From: Massospora cicadina
Lineage: Eukaryota; Entomophthoromycota; Entomophthoromycetes; Entomophthorales; Entomophthoraceae
Length of the DNA stretch: 64,000 nt
Reading direction: 5' to 3'
Assembly (NCBI GenBank): GCA_022478985.1
Contig: JAKSZP010012285.1
Coordinates: 1-64,000, forward strand
This document shows positions 34,754 through 46,256 of the stretch, piece after piece. Below the pieces are notes generated by a model. That model saw nothing but the letters and a program-made list of their open reading frames with translations, ran no database searches and was not told where the DNA came from. Position 1 is the stretch's first letter, and each line of letters opens with the position of its first letter. The position numbers were made by a program, and so were the translations under genes.

Positions 34754-35654
34754 TGTCATGGCTTGAAGATGACATAATAATGGGGACAAATACCAAGGAT
34801 AAAGCTGCTTGTCAGGAGCCCAAAAGGGTGAAGTTGGCAGGCCTCAATGACCTTAAACATACCTTGGATTAACGCTGGGTTAAGGCGAGGTATGCCCAGG
34901 TTGGTCCTGGTGATGTAAGAGAAGTTTGGCCCTGTATAACAGCAGGTGCATTAAAACAAACCAGCTTTACAATTAATAATGATGGTTCGCTTTGATGCCT
35001 TGGTGATTGGGGTCTCAAAACCTATTCAGATTTTTGAAATTTTCAGCTCAGGTTGGACTTTCCTATAATTGATAACCTGAGATCAGTCAATTACTAAGTA
35101 TAGCACACTTCCTTATGGAAGTGTGTGCTTATTGGTGTAACTCGGCTTAGCACCACTTCCATCAATCAATTCCCCCAAATTTCCTTAAATTTTTCTACTT
35201 GAGACCAATCTCTCTTGTTGGTCAATTTTCCCCCATAATAAAGAACCCTTTGTTAGTATACTTTTTCTATATGTTATCTTGGATGAACCTGTGTGCAGAC
35301 CTCTTCAAGGATGTCTCACACAATGTTAGTTATCTAATTTTAACAACTGTAAATCTCTCTGCTCATGCACCGTTGAGCCGCCCAGGTCCCTCCGACATGT
35401 GCCGCCTATATACTCCTGCTCAGAGCACCTCTTGGGTATAAACATCAGTTTGGGGGTTCACTTCAACCTTATTGTTAGTTCAGTTTTGGTTTATCTATCT
35501 ACTTCTAACCACCCTCGTCCTAAGTTACTGTAGCTCAGGCACCCTCTTCAGGGCTCTATTAACTTTATTATTAACGACTAGTTCCCTGGCGTTAGACCTG
35601 TGCACCATGCACTACCACGCTGGGAGAAGGAGAGTTATAGACAATCTCCTTACA
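34754..35654 (+). repeat. Element H 5' LTR
   Basis: 901 bp, starting TGTCATGGCTTGAAGATG and ending CTCCTTACA. It matches 39901-40490 plus 45269-45579 with few differences. Possible core promoter sequences are TATATACTCC (35406-35415; TATATAATCC in the other LTR) and GGGTATAAA just downstream. The inverted repeat CACACTTCC..GGAAGTGTG near 35105-35126 is conserved in both LTRs. Confidence 0.92.
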
Positions 35655-36800
35655 TAATATACCAACCACTTATCTTTATGTGCGCAAACTTTCCTGTGTG
35701 GGACTTTTACAAAGTGCAAATGGTGTGCACCAGCTGGTGGCCATGGCTGCGGTGGGGCTCACCACTGTTTTCGCATTTTGCTGATGGTTGGATCATTTTG
35801 GCGTTATTACTGCTACCTCCAACTAAAAAGTCTCACCCTTCTTGCCTGTACCTGTTGGATATAGCCACTTTGTGATCTGAGGATTGTGATCTTGACTTTC
35901 CACCAAATTTTATAAAATTGACACTAATAAATTATTTTTTTTCTTCAGCACCATGTTTAAATGATGCAGGAGGGATCAATGACGAAGGGCCTGGTGTTGT
36001 TGGCCTTGGATAACGTCAAACAACATATCGCCAAAATGGGTATAGGGTTTTTCACAGCCCAAAACGCATTTTATAATTACATTTCTGTATATACTACCAA
36101 ACCATATATCTTCCCTTATGGCTCAGATATAGACCCCATTTAAGTGTATCAGATCACCCATAGATAACCCACGCATGACCACCACAATAACTCGCAGTAC
36201 CCAGGAGGTGGAGAAGATGTTACAATATAAATATAAAAACGTTTATGCAGTTGTTGAAGATATGGTGGGTTATGTGACATCAGTAGTAAGAGTGGCCAAA
36301 TATTCCTCTCCATTCTATGATGCAAAGGCATACCCTGGGGGTATGATAGACCCTGAAGAAGTTTTTTTAGGAGTGTTAGCGTTTTCTGTTATTGTAAAGA
36401 TCATTTGGGTTATTTTTTATTGACTGCTACCCTTTCATCCCCTTTATGTAATATTAGCACTAGTATCTTTGTGGATAAAAGAGCCTCTGAGAATTTTATT
36501 GACCAAGAACTAGCCAACTACCTTAAGCTTAGTTACTTGCTAGGTGGTATGGTTAGGAGAGGGGCTTCTTAAGGTATTCTACCCTGAAGGTACTAGGTTT
36601 AGTGAATTATCAAGTGGGCAAGTATCTTCTGATGGACCGTTTTCAAGAAATCAAAAACCTTTCGTACACCATTATTTTGGAGTGAAATGGTGGCGAAAGT
36701 TTGACGTCAGGACCAACTTGAGAAACAATACCCTATCTTTAACATAAAAAAATGGTTGTACATTAATTGTTTCTTTGTCTGAGGCTAATTTTCACCGCGA
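35655..36800 (+). pseudogene. Element H leader and gag region
   Basis: Between the 5' LTR and RT. The sequence after the LTR does not match the TGGTGCTCACT primer site used by the other families, and I cannot identify the primer. An 82-codon frame (36175-36423) and shorter ones occur where gag is expected, but no capsid or zinc-knuckle motif is visible. The assignment is by position only. Confidence 0.5.
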
Positions 36801-36842
36801 TTTGCCCCATTGTCCTAATATCCACACTCTCAGTCTGGCCCA

Positions 36843-37776
36843 TTGTCAAAGCCCTCACTGGAGGTACCTTTACCTTACTTTTTGGAGGGTCTGGAATCCT
36901 CGTTTAATGCGGCTTCAACCAATGGACTACCTGCTCATTCAGAGTTTGATTGCAAGTTCAAGCTCACTGTTAGTCTGGTGTGTATATCTTCCCCAATTTA
37001 CCTTTTGATTGTACAGGAGGAAGCAGCATTTGATGTTTGGGCTAAAGAGCAGTTAGCCAAAGGCGCGTTTATCAGTGTACCTCCCAAGTATGCTCCCACT
37101 TCAATTTGTGGAGAAATCCAATGGATCTTTACGCACTTGCATAGATTATGGAACCTAAACAGTGTTACTATACCAGATTTAAATACCATCCCTTTAGATT
37201 CACAGATTGCACACTATGCAGAGAAGGCGAAAGTCTTCTCCAAACTGGATTGCCTAAATGCGTTTAATCATAATCAGATTAAGAAGGGCCAGGAGTGGCT
37301 AACCACATTCTGTATCAGAAAAGATATTTTATATAATTTCAGGTCATGCCTTTTGAACTTGGGAATGCTCATGCTATCTTTTAACACTGTATTGATGTGG
37401 CTTTGGGGGACCTGCTGGGGGTATGCGCAGTTGCCTACAAGGATGATATTCTGGTGTTTTCCCTGATCATGAATCCCATACATTGCACCTTCGGTATGTG
37501 GTGGAGTGGTTAAAGGCAGACAACCTTCCTCTGAAAATCAGTAAGTGTGAACTTTTAAAGTCCCAGGCCACCTTTCTGGACAACGTCGTGTTTAACAAAG
37601 GACACATGATAAATACAGACAAGGAGAAGGCTATTTACAAGTGGATTACCCCCACCTCAGTCAATGAAATGAGGAGTTTTTTAAGGACGTTTATGTTCCT
37701 CAAGAAATTCACACCAAATCTTACTGAAGTGGCTGCACCCTTGTATAAGGAGAGTGGGGTAAAAGTGCTTCAGTGA
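36843..37776 (+). pseudogene. Element H reverse transcriptase
   Basis: Chromovirus-like RT. Readable pieces: EEAAFDVWAKEQLAKGAFI, the palm segment AKVFSKLDCLNAFNHNQI with the catalytic Asp (F-S-K-L-D), WLTTFCIRKDILYNF, a frame change, then VAYKDDILVF near 37430-37460 (YxDD as YKDD). It continues with LRYVVEWLKADNLPLKISKCEL and FLRTFMFLKKFTPNLTEVAAPL (37483-37776). Two or more frameshifts split it. EEAALDEWI-type and SKLD-type motifs are typical of Tf1/sushi-like chromoviruses. Confidence 0.88.
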
Positions 37777-37799
37777 TCCCCATTTTGGAGGGTGCTTTC

Positions 37800-38480
37800 C
37801 AAGCAGTAAATTTCACCCTGTTGTCCATGTCCATCTTTCGCCATGTTGATCCTGAAAAGGAGTTCATTGTGTCTACTGATGCTTTCAACTTCGCCCCAGC
37901 AACTGCCTTCTTATAAGTAGGTGAAGATGAAATAGAGCATCCAGTGGGATATTTTTTCTAGGAAGATGTCTCTGCATGAGTTAATCCACGCTATTTATGA
38001 CAAAGAGTTATTAGCAGTAGTGAGCGTTGACTTATTGGCGTCATCACCTGAATGGCTCTTTCCAACCCTTTTACATACAAAAAGATCACTGTGACTTACT
38101 GTATTACTGCGCACCTCATGTCTTGACCCCACAGCAAACCCGCTGGCATGAGACCCTTTCCCAATTTTCATGTTCTTATGAGTTTACTAAGGGCAAGGAG
38201 AATGGTTTAGCGTATCCTTTAAGCCGCAACCATGAATTAGCTCCTGATCCAAAGGAGGTAGAGGTGCATAATACCCAGTTGATAATTCCGCAGAGTAAGA
38301 TTGTGTCTCAACCTACCTCTTCCTTGGCCCACGGGACAGCGCTCTCTCCTCTGGAAAATGTGGAGGAATACAGGATGTTCAGAAAGGTAGTTTTCTCAAC
38401 CGTTGTTGGCTTAATATACTCTGGTCCTTGCTTAGAGCGCGCTGAATCAGGAGGATCTAACCAAGGTTTAATACATAAAG
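37800..38480 (+). pseudogene. Element H RNase H
   Basis: EFIVSTDAFNF (about 37860-37895) with the first catalytic Asp, then IYDKELLAVV near 38000, and GSFQPFYIQKDHCDLLYY with VLTPQQTRWHETLSQFSCSYEFTKGKENGLAYPLSR (38040-38230). The order fits gypsy RNase H downstream of RT. Stops and frame changes lie between the pieces. Confidence 0.82.
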
Positions 38481-39580
38481 GATGAGATGGTGTGGTTTCA
38501 GGGATGCCTATGGGTTCCTGCTGGATTACTTCACCTGGAAATCATCTGGGACCATCATGACAGTATCACCGTTGGTCATACTGGGAAGGCGAAGACTTTG
38601 GAGCTAATTTGACACAAATACTATTGGAGGGGCTTACCCCCTCAGGTGGGCAAATATTTTAAAGAGTGCCTGATCTGAAATCAAATTAAATCAAATTGAA
38701 AACCACTAGCTGAGTTATTAATACCAGTTCAAAGATTTAAGGACCTTGGACTTTCCTATTGGTGGATTTAACTGTGGAATTACCTGTTTCTGATGGTTAT
38801 GATGCCATAATGGTAGTGGTGGACCGTTTTATGAAGTTCGCCCACTTTATTCCTTGCAGAACTATAATAACCGCGGCTGAGATGGCAAGGCTCTTCGTCA
38901 CTCATGTGTTTGCGCTTCATGGGGTTTCCTAAAAAATTATTAGCGATTGGGGACCCCAGTTTACCTCTGTCTTTTGGGAAGAGTTGTGTAAGAATCTTCA
39001 GATTCGCCCCTGCCATTTAACTACCTATCACCACCAATCAGATAGGCAGACTGAATGAGTGAACTGGTACTTGGAACAGTTTCTGTGGTGTTACACTGCC
39101 GCGAATTATTTAGATTGGGTTTCTAACCTTCCTATGGCCCAGATAAGCTATAACAACATGTTACATGCATCTATTAGTTGTTCCCCACTTTTCACCAACC
39201 ATGGGCTTAACCCAGCCTTCAACATGGAGCCCAGTTGTGGATTAGAAGTTGAAGCAGTGATGGACTTTGCTAAGACTATCAAGAAAGTACACCAGGGGAT
39301 TTCAAAAATTTTGGAGGCGGAAATGCAATTTTATACGGATAATGTAAATAGTGAAAGATGAGTGGATCCAACGTACAAAGCAGGGGATCTCATGATGCTT
39401 TATTCTTGAAACATCCCTATCAAGCATCCATGAAAAAAGCTGGAACCAAAGAGGATTGGCCCTTACCGCGTGGTTAGAAAGGTGGGCCACACCTCATACC
39501 AGTTAGATCTTTACTCTTCATTTCAGATCTTCTCTGTCTTTCATATGATCAAATTGACGTTGTTTGAGGGCCCCCGCCAG
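38480..39580 (+). pseudogene. Element H integrase
   Basis: Decayed integrase. The HHCC region lies near 38550-38680. The core includes VDLTVELPVSDGYDAIMVVVD-like sequence in broken frames around 38765-38825, and the segment LEQFLWCYTAANYLDWVSNLPMAQISYNNMLHASI (39059-39180), the region after the catalytic Glu. The C-terminal part with FEGPRQRLP-like sequence (39560-39590) leads to the chromodomain. Confidence 0.8.
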
Positions 39581-39614
39581 AGACTTCCAAGGCTTATCTC
39601 GTGGATGGGGCGCC

Positions 39615-39795
39615 AGAGTGGGAAGTGGTGTGAATAGTAGCCTCCCATCGGTTTAAAAGAAGGCTTGAGTACCTGGTATCCTGGAAGGGGTTTGATGCAG
39701 TGGAAAACAGTTGGGTACCAGCGCATGACTGCGCACATGCCCAAGACCTGATTGGCGTTTTCCACAAGCGTTTCCCCCAGGCTGCTGGATCTCAA
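39615..39795 (+). pseudogene. Element H chromodomain
   Basis: At the C-terminal end of the integrase the plus strand reads EWEVV-stop-IVASHRFKRRLEYLVSWKGF, then DAVENSWVPAHDCAHAQDLIGVFHKRFP. This is a chromodomain: aromatic/Val start, LEYLVSWKGF core, NSWVP and the C-terminal helix. In chromoviruses it tethers integration to modified chromatin. One in-frame stop (TGA at about 39630) interrupts it; the rest is well preserved. The typical D of WKGxD is shifted, and E of W-E-P is replaced by V. Confidence 0.85.
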
Positions 39796-39886
39796 TCTAA
39801 ACCAGCCGTTGTCACGATGAAGTTGGCCCCAGCCTGCAAGAACCTTTCCCTGGAGAAAGCCCATAAAAGGGGGTGGAGCCCCAAAA

Positions 39887-39900
39887 GAATGAGAGGGTAA
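39887..39900 (+). other. Element H polypurine tract
   Basis: GAATGAGAGGGTAA abuts the 3' LTR start at 39901. Confidence 0.65.
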
Positions 39901-40490
39901 TATCACGGCTTGAAGATGACATAAAAATGGGGACAAATACCAAGGATAAAGCTGCTTGTCAGGAGCCCAAAAGGGTGAAGTTGGCAGGCCTCCATGACCT
40001 TAAACATACCTTGGATTAACGCTAAGTTAAGGAGAGGTATGCCCAGGTTGGTCCTGGTGATGTAAGAGAAGTTTAGCCCTGTATAACAGCAGGTGGATTA
40101 AAACAAACCAGCTTTACAATTAATAATGATGGTTCGCTTTGATGCCTTGGTGATTGGGGTCTCAAAACCTATTCAGTTTTTGAAATTTTCAGCTCAGGCT
40201 GGACTTTCCTATAATTGATAACCTGAGATCAGTCAATTACCAAGTATAGCACACTTCCTTATGGAAGTGTGTGCTTATTGGTGTACCTCGGCTTAGCACC
40301 ACTTCCATCAATCAATTCCCCCAAATTTCCTTAAATTTTTCTACTTGAGACCAATCTCTCTTGTTGGTCAACTTTCCCTTCATAATAAAGAACCCTTTGT
40401 TAGTATACTTTTTCTATATGTTATCTTGGATGAACCTGTGTGCAGACCTCTTCAAGGAGGTCTCACACAATGTTAGTTATTTGATTTTAA
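39901..40490 (+). repeat. Element H 3' LTR, left part
   Basis: Matches 34754-35343 closely; the TG start has become TA (TATCACGGC). It is cut after TTAGTTATTTGATTTTAA (40473-40490) by the LINE. The remainder is 45269-45579. Confidence 0.92.
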
Positions 40491-40658
40491 ATTTATTGTG
40501 GGGAAGGCTGACCATGGGATGGACACTTCCGAATATGACTCAGGAAAGACAAACTTAGTACCAGGGGAGGCACCCCAGAGAAGCGATGCTATCTCTTGTT
40601 GCCAGCGGGAACGCCACTTATGGGGAGGGGGAGGGAACGTGTGAAGGGGCCGTAGCCA

Positions 40659-43523
40659 CTATTGAGCACGTGTGGAGGAAGGGGTCTGATTTGATGAACC
40701 AGACTGGGAACCAGGAGGAGACCAGCTGTCAACGATGCGGTGGAAAGTATCCAAACATCCACGCTTGAAAGTGGTCCACCAAATGAGACCAGAATATGTG
40801 GACAGCTTCTGGGAGGGTTGGGATGGAGCCAGCGATGGCATCCAAGACAATTGTGTGGATAGTCCACATGGCGATTGCGACCACCAGAGCATGGAGGGAG
40901 GGTGGAAGGGGGAGGCCATTGATGAAGCAAACATATCTCTTGACAGACTGAAGGGATGCGTTTGATCCTGGCCCAGCAGACGTTGAACTTCGCGCCATAT
41001 CACTTTAGAGGTGGGGCACATCTCCAGGCGGTGGAACAGCGTTCCATACTGGCCACACACGACACAGGATGAGTGTAAAGCATTAGAGCGCTCAGCTGTA
41101 CGATACACCCGCCTCAGGCAGCGACACACATGGGAGCAGACTTGAGGCTGCAACAGAGGATGGTGTGCGTATTTCCAGATAGTCTTTTGGGTCTCAGTGG
41201 AATAAGGGATGTCCATTATGTCCAGGTAGTCCACCCTGGATAGGACATGGGGTCGAATGGGGATCACGCCATCATGGATGGGTAGCCCCTGTACCTCTTG
41301 TGTGAACTGAGGAGAGGGGCGGCCTCTTTGGGTTGTATGTCCGCTAATACAAATTCTCCACTCTGCGCTCCGCATGGAGAGTAGGATTCGTTTGTAGTGG
41401 GTTTTAGTCCCGTGAGGACCTGTGGCCGATGTGTGTGATGCGAGGTATTTCATCAGGGAGTGGGAGTTTGATGGATTGTTGAGGCCCAAGGCTCAGGAGA
41501 AGTTAGAGCGGGCTGCGTGGGACCAGTGTTGGGATGGGAGTGTAGGAGCAGTGACGGCCGCGATCCAGGTGCCCAGGATCTTGGCAGCATGGGCTTTGAA
41601 GTCCAGTAGGCCCATGCCACCTTGATGATGAGGGCCAAACATGACCTCTAGCCGTACTGGTGGAGGGCGGCCTGACCAAAGCCATCCTTGCAGCAAAGCA
41701 TACAGGGATTTGAAGAAGCTTGGGGAGAAGGGGATGGCGTGGGCTCCGAACCAGACTTTGGATAGGAGCATAGAGTTGGCAAGAACAACCCTGCCAGTGA
41801 GGGTAGTAGGGTGGGCTCTGAGAGAGGCGATTCGCTTCGTCACATTGTCCAGTATATGGCACTCCATTACTGCTGATGCATATCCGCCTGCCTCCATCCA
41901 CACTCCCAGATGGCGCACCAGTCCTATGGTAGGACGTGGCACGAAGGGGAGCACCAGTGGAGCGGTGTGTGTTGAGTTAGTAAGGCGTGGACGTGGGCAA
42001 GCAGATGGGCCAGGTTGGGAACTAATTGCTGGGGCCCAGCAGTTCTGAAACCGACCAAGGAGGATGATTTCGGTTTTGGAGGCGTTCAGTGCCGCTTTGC
42101 TTACCCGGGAATATTCCTGGATGAGGGCTTCAAGCGCGCATGCATCTTTGTTATTAGACACCTCCACCACGCAGTCATCTGCAAATGCCATCATCTTGAC
42201 TGGGGTTTGGCCTGGCACATGGACCCCAGTGAGTTGGGCATTCACATTTCGAAGTAGTTGGTCAAGGCTGAAGTTGTATAAGAGTGGGCTAAGGGGGTCT
42301 CCTTGTCGCAAGCCCCTTTGAGGGTGGACTACTTCCGTTAGGAAGCCTGGGCCACGAACTGCCATTGTTGCAGATTCCATGAGCAGCATCACCCAGTTGA
42401 TGAAGCGGGGGGTAGGCGGAATTGATGGAGGCAGGCCCTTAGGTATTCCCAGTTTACTCTATCATAAGCCTTTTGTTGGTCCAAGAATACTAGTGCCCCA
42501 GAGGCTGTGGATTGACACGCATTAGCCACGGAGTGCACGTTATCCCAAATTGACCTTCTGGGGATGAAACCGAATTGTTCTGGGGAGATGGTGGCAGATG
42601 CTACAGTCCCTAAATGGTTAGCCATAATTTTGGTTAAAATTTTGGTGTCTGTGTTTGTTAGAGAAATGGGGCGCCAGTTGGCTAAGTCAAGCTTATCCCC
42701 TTTCTTGAAGAGTGTGACTGTAAAGGCCTCATGTCCTCCTGGTAGAAGGCGCATTTCCAACAGGCTTTGGTTAAGTGAGGCTAGCAGCAATGGGGATTTA
42801 TATTTGAAATATTTTTTGTAGAACTCATATGGAATGCCATCTGGGCCTGGGCATTTTCAGTTTGGCGCACCGCGAATGGCTGTCCATAATTCGTTCAGAG
42901 TAATAAATTCATTATTTCCAGGTATCGGAAAATGGTGCATATATGAGCTCAGTTGATAAATTCCGCTATTTTGGCCAGCTGAATTGGTTCAGCTCGGTAT
43001 AACTTGGAGTAATCTTTTTACGTTTTGATTGCCACTTCGGCCAGTGTGTCTGCAATGGAATTATCCAATCTTCGCACCTGTGTGCAGGCCACACTCTGGC
43101 GTGGTGCAAAATTTTTTTAAAGAAGTATGTGGTGCACTTGTCGCCTTTAGTGATGCGTGTGGCCCTGTATTGGACATAAACCTGATGTTTGTGTTGCCTT
43201 TCGAGTGCGTTGAGGTGGGCAGCTGCCTCCGCCCACTTCCAGCCCCATGCAGGGCTGTATCCTGTGGCTGGGATGTTGGACTCCAAGTGGGCCAATTCCA
43301 CCAGAGCGCGCGAGATAACCGCTGATGTGGCTCGTGAGCATCTGGAGGAGAGATAGTGATAGTGGTGGATGGTGTCCTCTTTGAAAGTTGCCCATGTGGA
43401 AATAAGGTCCACGCAAAACGGTGCAACAAACAATTTTGCCAAAGTTGCCTCTTCCACCCACATAGAAAATCCTGGCAACGCGAGCTCAGGGGCGGATTTT
43501 GCACCAATGTGGGGCCTTTGCAA
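40659..43523 (-). pseudogene. LINE ORF2: reverse transcriptase and zf-RVT part
   Basis: RT motifs in order from the right: KKGDKLDLANWRPISLTN, SPEQFGFIPRRSIWDNV, GALVFLDQQKAYDRVNWEYL (motif A Asp), a frameshift near 42392, then GLRQGDPLSPLLYNFSLD and MAFADDCVVEV (active-site DD). Downstream, at 40659-41489, is the zf-RVT zinc-binding region (CVVCGQYGTLFHRLEMCP). The part before the RT (42966-43523) is the linker between endonuclease and RT. Frameshifts near 41490, 42392 and 42800 break the gene; the catalytic residues are intact. Confidence 0.92.
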
Positions 43524-44240
43524 CTGTGATGGGTAAGTGGTAGGTTATTGAGACCAGTCAGTGGTTGGAGATTTCCATTTTCGTTGTTTTGAAGTTGGAG
43601 ATGTGGGGTTGGAATTTCGCCAGCATTAGAATAAGGTCAGTGCAGGTCATGGACCTTAATTGGCCGTTGTAGATGTGGGGACGTGTCATATTTTTGAGCA
43701 GTGGGGCATGTCACGGCAGTGCATCTATTAACCCAAGGGTGGCTTTTAGAAGCGTAGTTCTACGTGACCCTGTGGGGCATGGGGTGAGGGAGGCCACCGG
43801 TCTGTTGGCGAGGTTAGCCAACAGTTCATGTCGCCAACTAGGAAAGAATCAGGGGGTAGCGGGAGGGATTTGACTGACAAGAAAAATTCCCAATGCTCAT
43901 GTGCACTGTTTGGGGCATAGATGTTGACGATTGCATGTGCAACATCGGCCCACAAGAAGGTGATGACAAGCACTCAGCCATTTAGGAATGTTTCTGAGGA
44001 TGTGAATTTGAAAAAATTATTTTTCTGAATTAGCACCCCACAGTGCTTTGACCAAAAGGATAGGGATGGGAGGAGCATTGTTTTCCAAGCTTCCTCGGAA
44101 CCTCATGGACAGTGGGACTCCTGGATGGCCAGGATATCCATGGGTACATTGTGTTGTAAAAAACTCAGTTTCCTAGCCTGGGATGGGGAGGCCTTGAGTC
44201 CGGCGATATTCAATGTCCCTAGAGTGAAGGTTTCCCCCAT
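43524..44240 (-). pseudogene. LINE ORF2: AP-type endonuclease part
   Basis: ORF2 starts at the ATG at 44238-44240 (MGETFTLGTLNIAGLKASPS). The endonuclease motifs are LNI (Asn), MDILAIQESH (catalytic Glu), VNIYAPNS and FLVGDMNCW (Asp-x-Asn). It makes the nick that primes target-primed reverse transcription. Two in-frame TGA stops (after ESHCP and after FLNG) and a degraded SxH end (ISNH) inactivate it. ORF2 begins about 215 bases after the ORF1 stop. Confidence 0.88.
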
Positions 44241-44456
44241 CGCACCTTAGGTGTGAGGGGTGGGCCCCCAGGCCCACCAGCCTCTTCAAGGTCCCCATGG
44301 GTTTTTACAGCAGTGCAGGTGTTAGCAGCAATGCTATTGGGGTTTTTGTTAATTTTTTCAGAAAGAGTCGCGTTGGCTTTGGCCTTCACTTTTTGTTTTC
44401 CCGATGTTGGACGAATTTTTTGCGGTGCGGATGAGTTTGGTGCACCATCAAGCGGG

Positions 44457-45250
44457 TCAAAAATTTTTTTCAGTTGGGATAGGTCCCAAGTCAGTTTTGA
44501 CCGGAGCTTGGGTGCTGCGATTGGGTGAGATATAATCTCCCATCAGATCCTCAGATTGAGTGGCCCGCTCAGCATGGGCTTCCCAATCTGATTGGTTGAT
44601 GGATTCCCAAGTTGCTTCCGCTGCAAAGGTCTCCATGTCCTCCTGGCATTGTGAGTGTGGGATGGCAGTGGTGGCCTTGGCCGCTTCCTTGGCTGCGGCC
44701 CTGCAGGCCTGCTTGGCCTTCTTCCGCTCCTGCGGGGAGATGGGCTTTACCAATAGGTAGCAGCCTTGTGCTCTCCATGGGAAGGCCTCCTTGGTGCTTG
44801 CGGTTGGTTCATAGTGCGCCTCTCCACTGGCCATGGCCGCCAAGGGGTGCTCTTGGAATGTGACGCCCTCCTTGATGGGGCATGCGTGCGCCTTATGGCC
44901 AAACGCGTCACAGTGGGTGCAAATGGGGGGCGCGCTGTCCACGGTTACCCAGAATGGGTGGGTGGTATGCCCTGTGATATCAATAAAAGTGGAGTGCGGG
45001 ATCTGGGTTAAGTCCTTCGTGATCTCCTCAGTTGGGGTCAGAACTGTGATGGCTTTGCCGGTGCACAGGTGTGGCATCAGCATGAAATGTTGCATTTCGA
45101 AAGATTGTATTTCGCCATATATGGCGAGACCATCTTTCAGGTGTTGCTCCAAAATGTCACGTTTTACCATAGTAGGCAAGAAGTCAAATGTGAGGAAAAT
45201 TTGGTTGGATTTTGTCCATCTAGTCTGTTTGGTTTCAATGACCTGTTGCC
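44457..45250 (-). pseudogene. LINE ORF1 (nucleic-acid-binding), 5'-truncated
   Basis: Open from the 5' boundary of the insertion (45250) to a stop at 44457, more than 260 codons without interruption. The internal Met at 45179 is probably not the original start. It has a CCHC knuckle CTHCDAFGHKAHACP (C-X2-C-X4-H-X4-C) preceded by HPFWVTVDSAPPI, then a Lys/Ala-rich helix (KAKQACRAAAKEAAKAT) and an acidic end. It is homologous to the ORF1 in J (HPFWACIDGGCILCLSC). It would bind LINE RNA in the ribonucleoprotein. Confidence 0.88.
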
Positions 45251-45268
45251 TTAGTTATTTGATTTTAA

Positions 45269-45579
45269 CAACTGTAAATCTCTCTGCTCACGCACCGTTG
45301 AGCCGCCCAGGTTCCCTCCAACCTTTGCCGCCTATATAATCCTGCTCAGAGCACCGCTTGGGTATAAATATCACTTTGGGGTTCACTCTGATTCTGTTGT
45401 TAGTTCAGTTTTAGTTTATCTATCTACTGCTAACCACCCTCTTCCTAAGTTACTACAACTCAAACACCCTCTTCAGGGCTCTATTAACTTTATTATTAAC
45501 GACTAGATCCCTGGCGTAGGGCCTGTGCACCATGCACTACCACGCTGGGAACAGGAGAGTTATAGAAACTCTCCTTACA
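45269..45579 (+). repeat. Element H 3' LTR, right part
   Basis: Continues the H LTR with CAACTGTAAATCTCTCTGC, matching 35344-35654, and ends CTCCTTACA at 45579. Together with 39901-40490 it is exactly 901 bp. Confidence 0.92.
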
Positions 45580-46238
45580 TTGACATCCTTTGCTTCAGTT
45601 TGCTGTGTCAAAGCACGTTATATCTATTGAGGATTATCCCAACACATCTTGAATAGCTAAATCAAAGTTAGTGGAGAGCACAATTTGGAAATTCTTAATA
45701 TAGACCATAATTTGATCTATCCTCAGCATTATTTTATTGCAAGAAACTAGGCGTCTTCATCTGCAGGTTGATCGGGGTTGTTGGATCACTCCATCAGTTA
45801 AGTTGTCTTGAGTTTGCCCAAAACTCGGTTTTTCATTCTGAGTGGCCAGCTTAAGAGAGTGTGGTTTTAAGTTGATGCTAATCAGGAGGTTCTTTTATAC
45901 CCCCTTCAGCATTGGCTGGGGGAGAGGCATGCTCAGGTTGTCCTGCAGTGGTTAAGCATAGGTGGCGGATCAATTGAATGTATGGATATTAAAAAGATCA
46001 TTGGCAGCGGGGGCCAGAATTGGGGATTAGCCCAGAAAAATCATCATCATTGGGTTCCAGCATCAGGGATTGGACCTAGAAATGTACGCTGAGAAGCTCA
46101 GCAAGTGATTGGATGTCTTTAAAGGAATCATTGAGGTGTGGCCTGACATATTGTAAAGCTCTGAGTAGCTCAATCCAGCACAGAAAAAAGAATCCCTTCT
46201 CCATGGTAAAGATGGATAACTCAGGGATGTAAAGGGGC
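45580..46238 (-). other. Element G internal region, right part
   Basis: About 660 bp between H and the G PBS, where a gag N-terminus would be expected on the minus strand. The one frame of note (46063-46257) has no recognisable motif and overlaps the PBS. No gag domain can be supported. Confidence 0.5.
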
Positions 46239-46256
46239 CCCCTGTAGTGATCACCA
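46239..46256 (-). other. Element G primer binding site
   Basis: Plus strand CCCCTGTAGTGATCACCA, one base different from the shared motif (GAGCACCA to GATCACCA). It adjoins the G LTR at 46257. Confidence 0.8.

Larger units (their letters stand above)
40491..45250 (-). mobile_element. LINE (non-LTR retrotransposon), 5'-truncated
   Basis: 4.76-kb LINE on the minus strand with ORF1 (CCHC), then ORF2 (endonuclease, RT, zf-RVT). A perfect 18-bp target duplication TTAGTTATTTGATTTTAA flanks it (40473-40490 and 45251-45268). On the element strand this follows the pattern TT|AAAATC, as expected for an L1-type endonuclease. ORF1 is open right to the 5' boundary, so the copy lacks its true 5' end. The 3' end is CACAATAAAT without a long poly(A). 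It is visibly GC-richer than its surroundings. Confidence 0.93.
34754..45579 (+). mobile_element. Chromovirus-type gypsy element H
   Basis: Plus-strand Ty3/gypsy element inserted in G. It has a 901-bp 5' LTR, gag/pol remnants, a C-terminal chromodomain, a PPT, and a 3' LTR split by a LINE. The 3' LTR pieces (39901-40490 and 45269-45579) add up to 901 bp, exactly matching the 5' LTR. The chromodomain marks it as a chromovirus, distinct from A-E and L. Its flanks TTGTA and TTGAC are at best a decayed target duplication. Many stops are present. Confidence 0.9.

Noticed and set aside
35655..35685. Self-priming or tRNA primer site of H
   Set aside because: Looked for complementarity to the H LTR and for a TGG-starting site; found nothing convincing.
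35199..35875. Several overlapping plus-strand frames of 60-90 codons
   Set aside because: They lie within the H LTR and leader; the LTR copy at 39901-40490 and 45269-45579 shows the same sequence as non-coding repeat.
36175..36423. 82-codon frame in H as a host gene
   Set aside because: Lies where gag of H should be, between the LTR and RT; no similarity to a cellular family recognised.
41641..42321. Plus-strand frames of 80-135 codons
   Set aside because: Antisense shadows of the LINE RT, which has clear motifs on the minus strand.
34740..45590. Target duplication of H (TTGTA / TTGAC)
   Set aside because: Only three of five bases match; not strong enough to report as a duplication.
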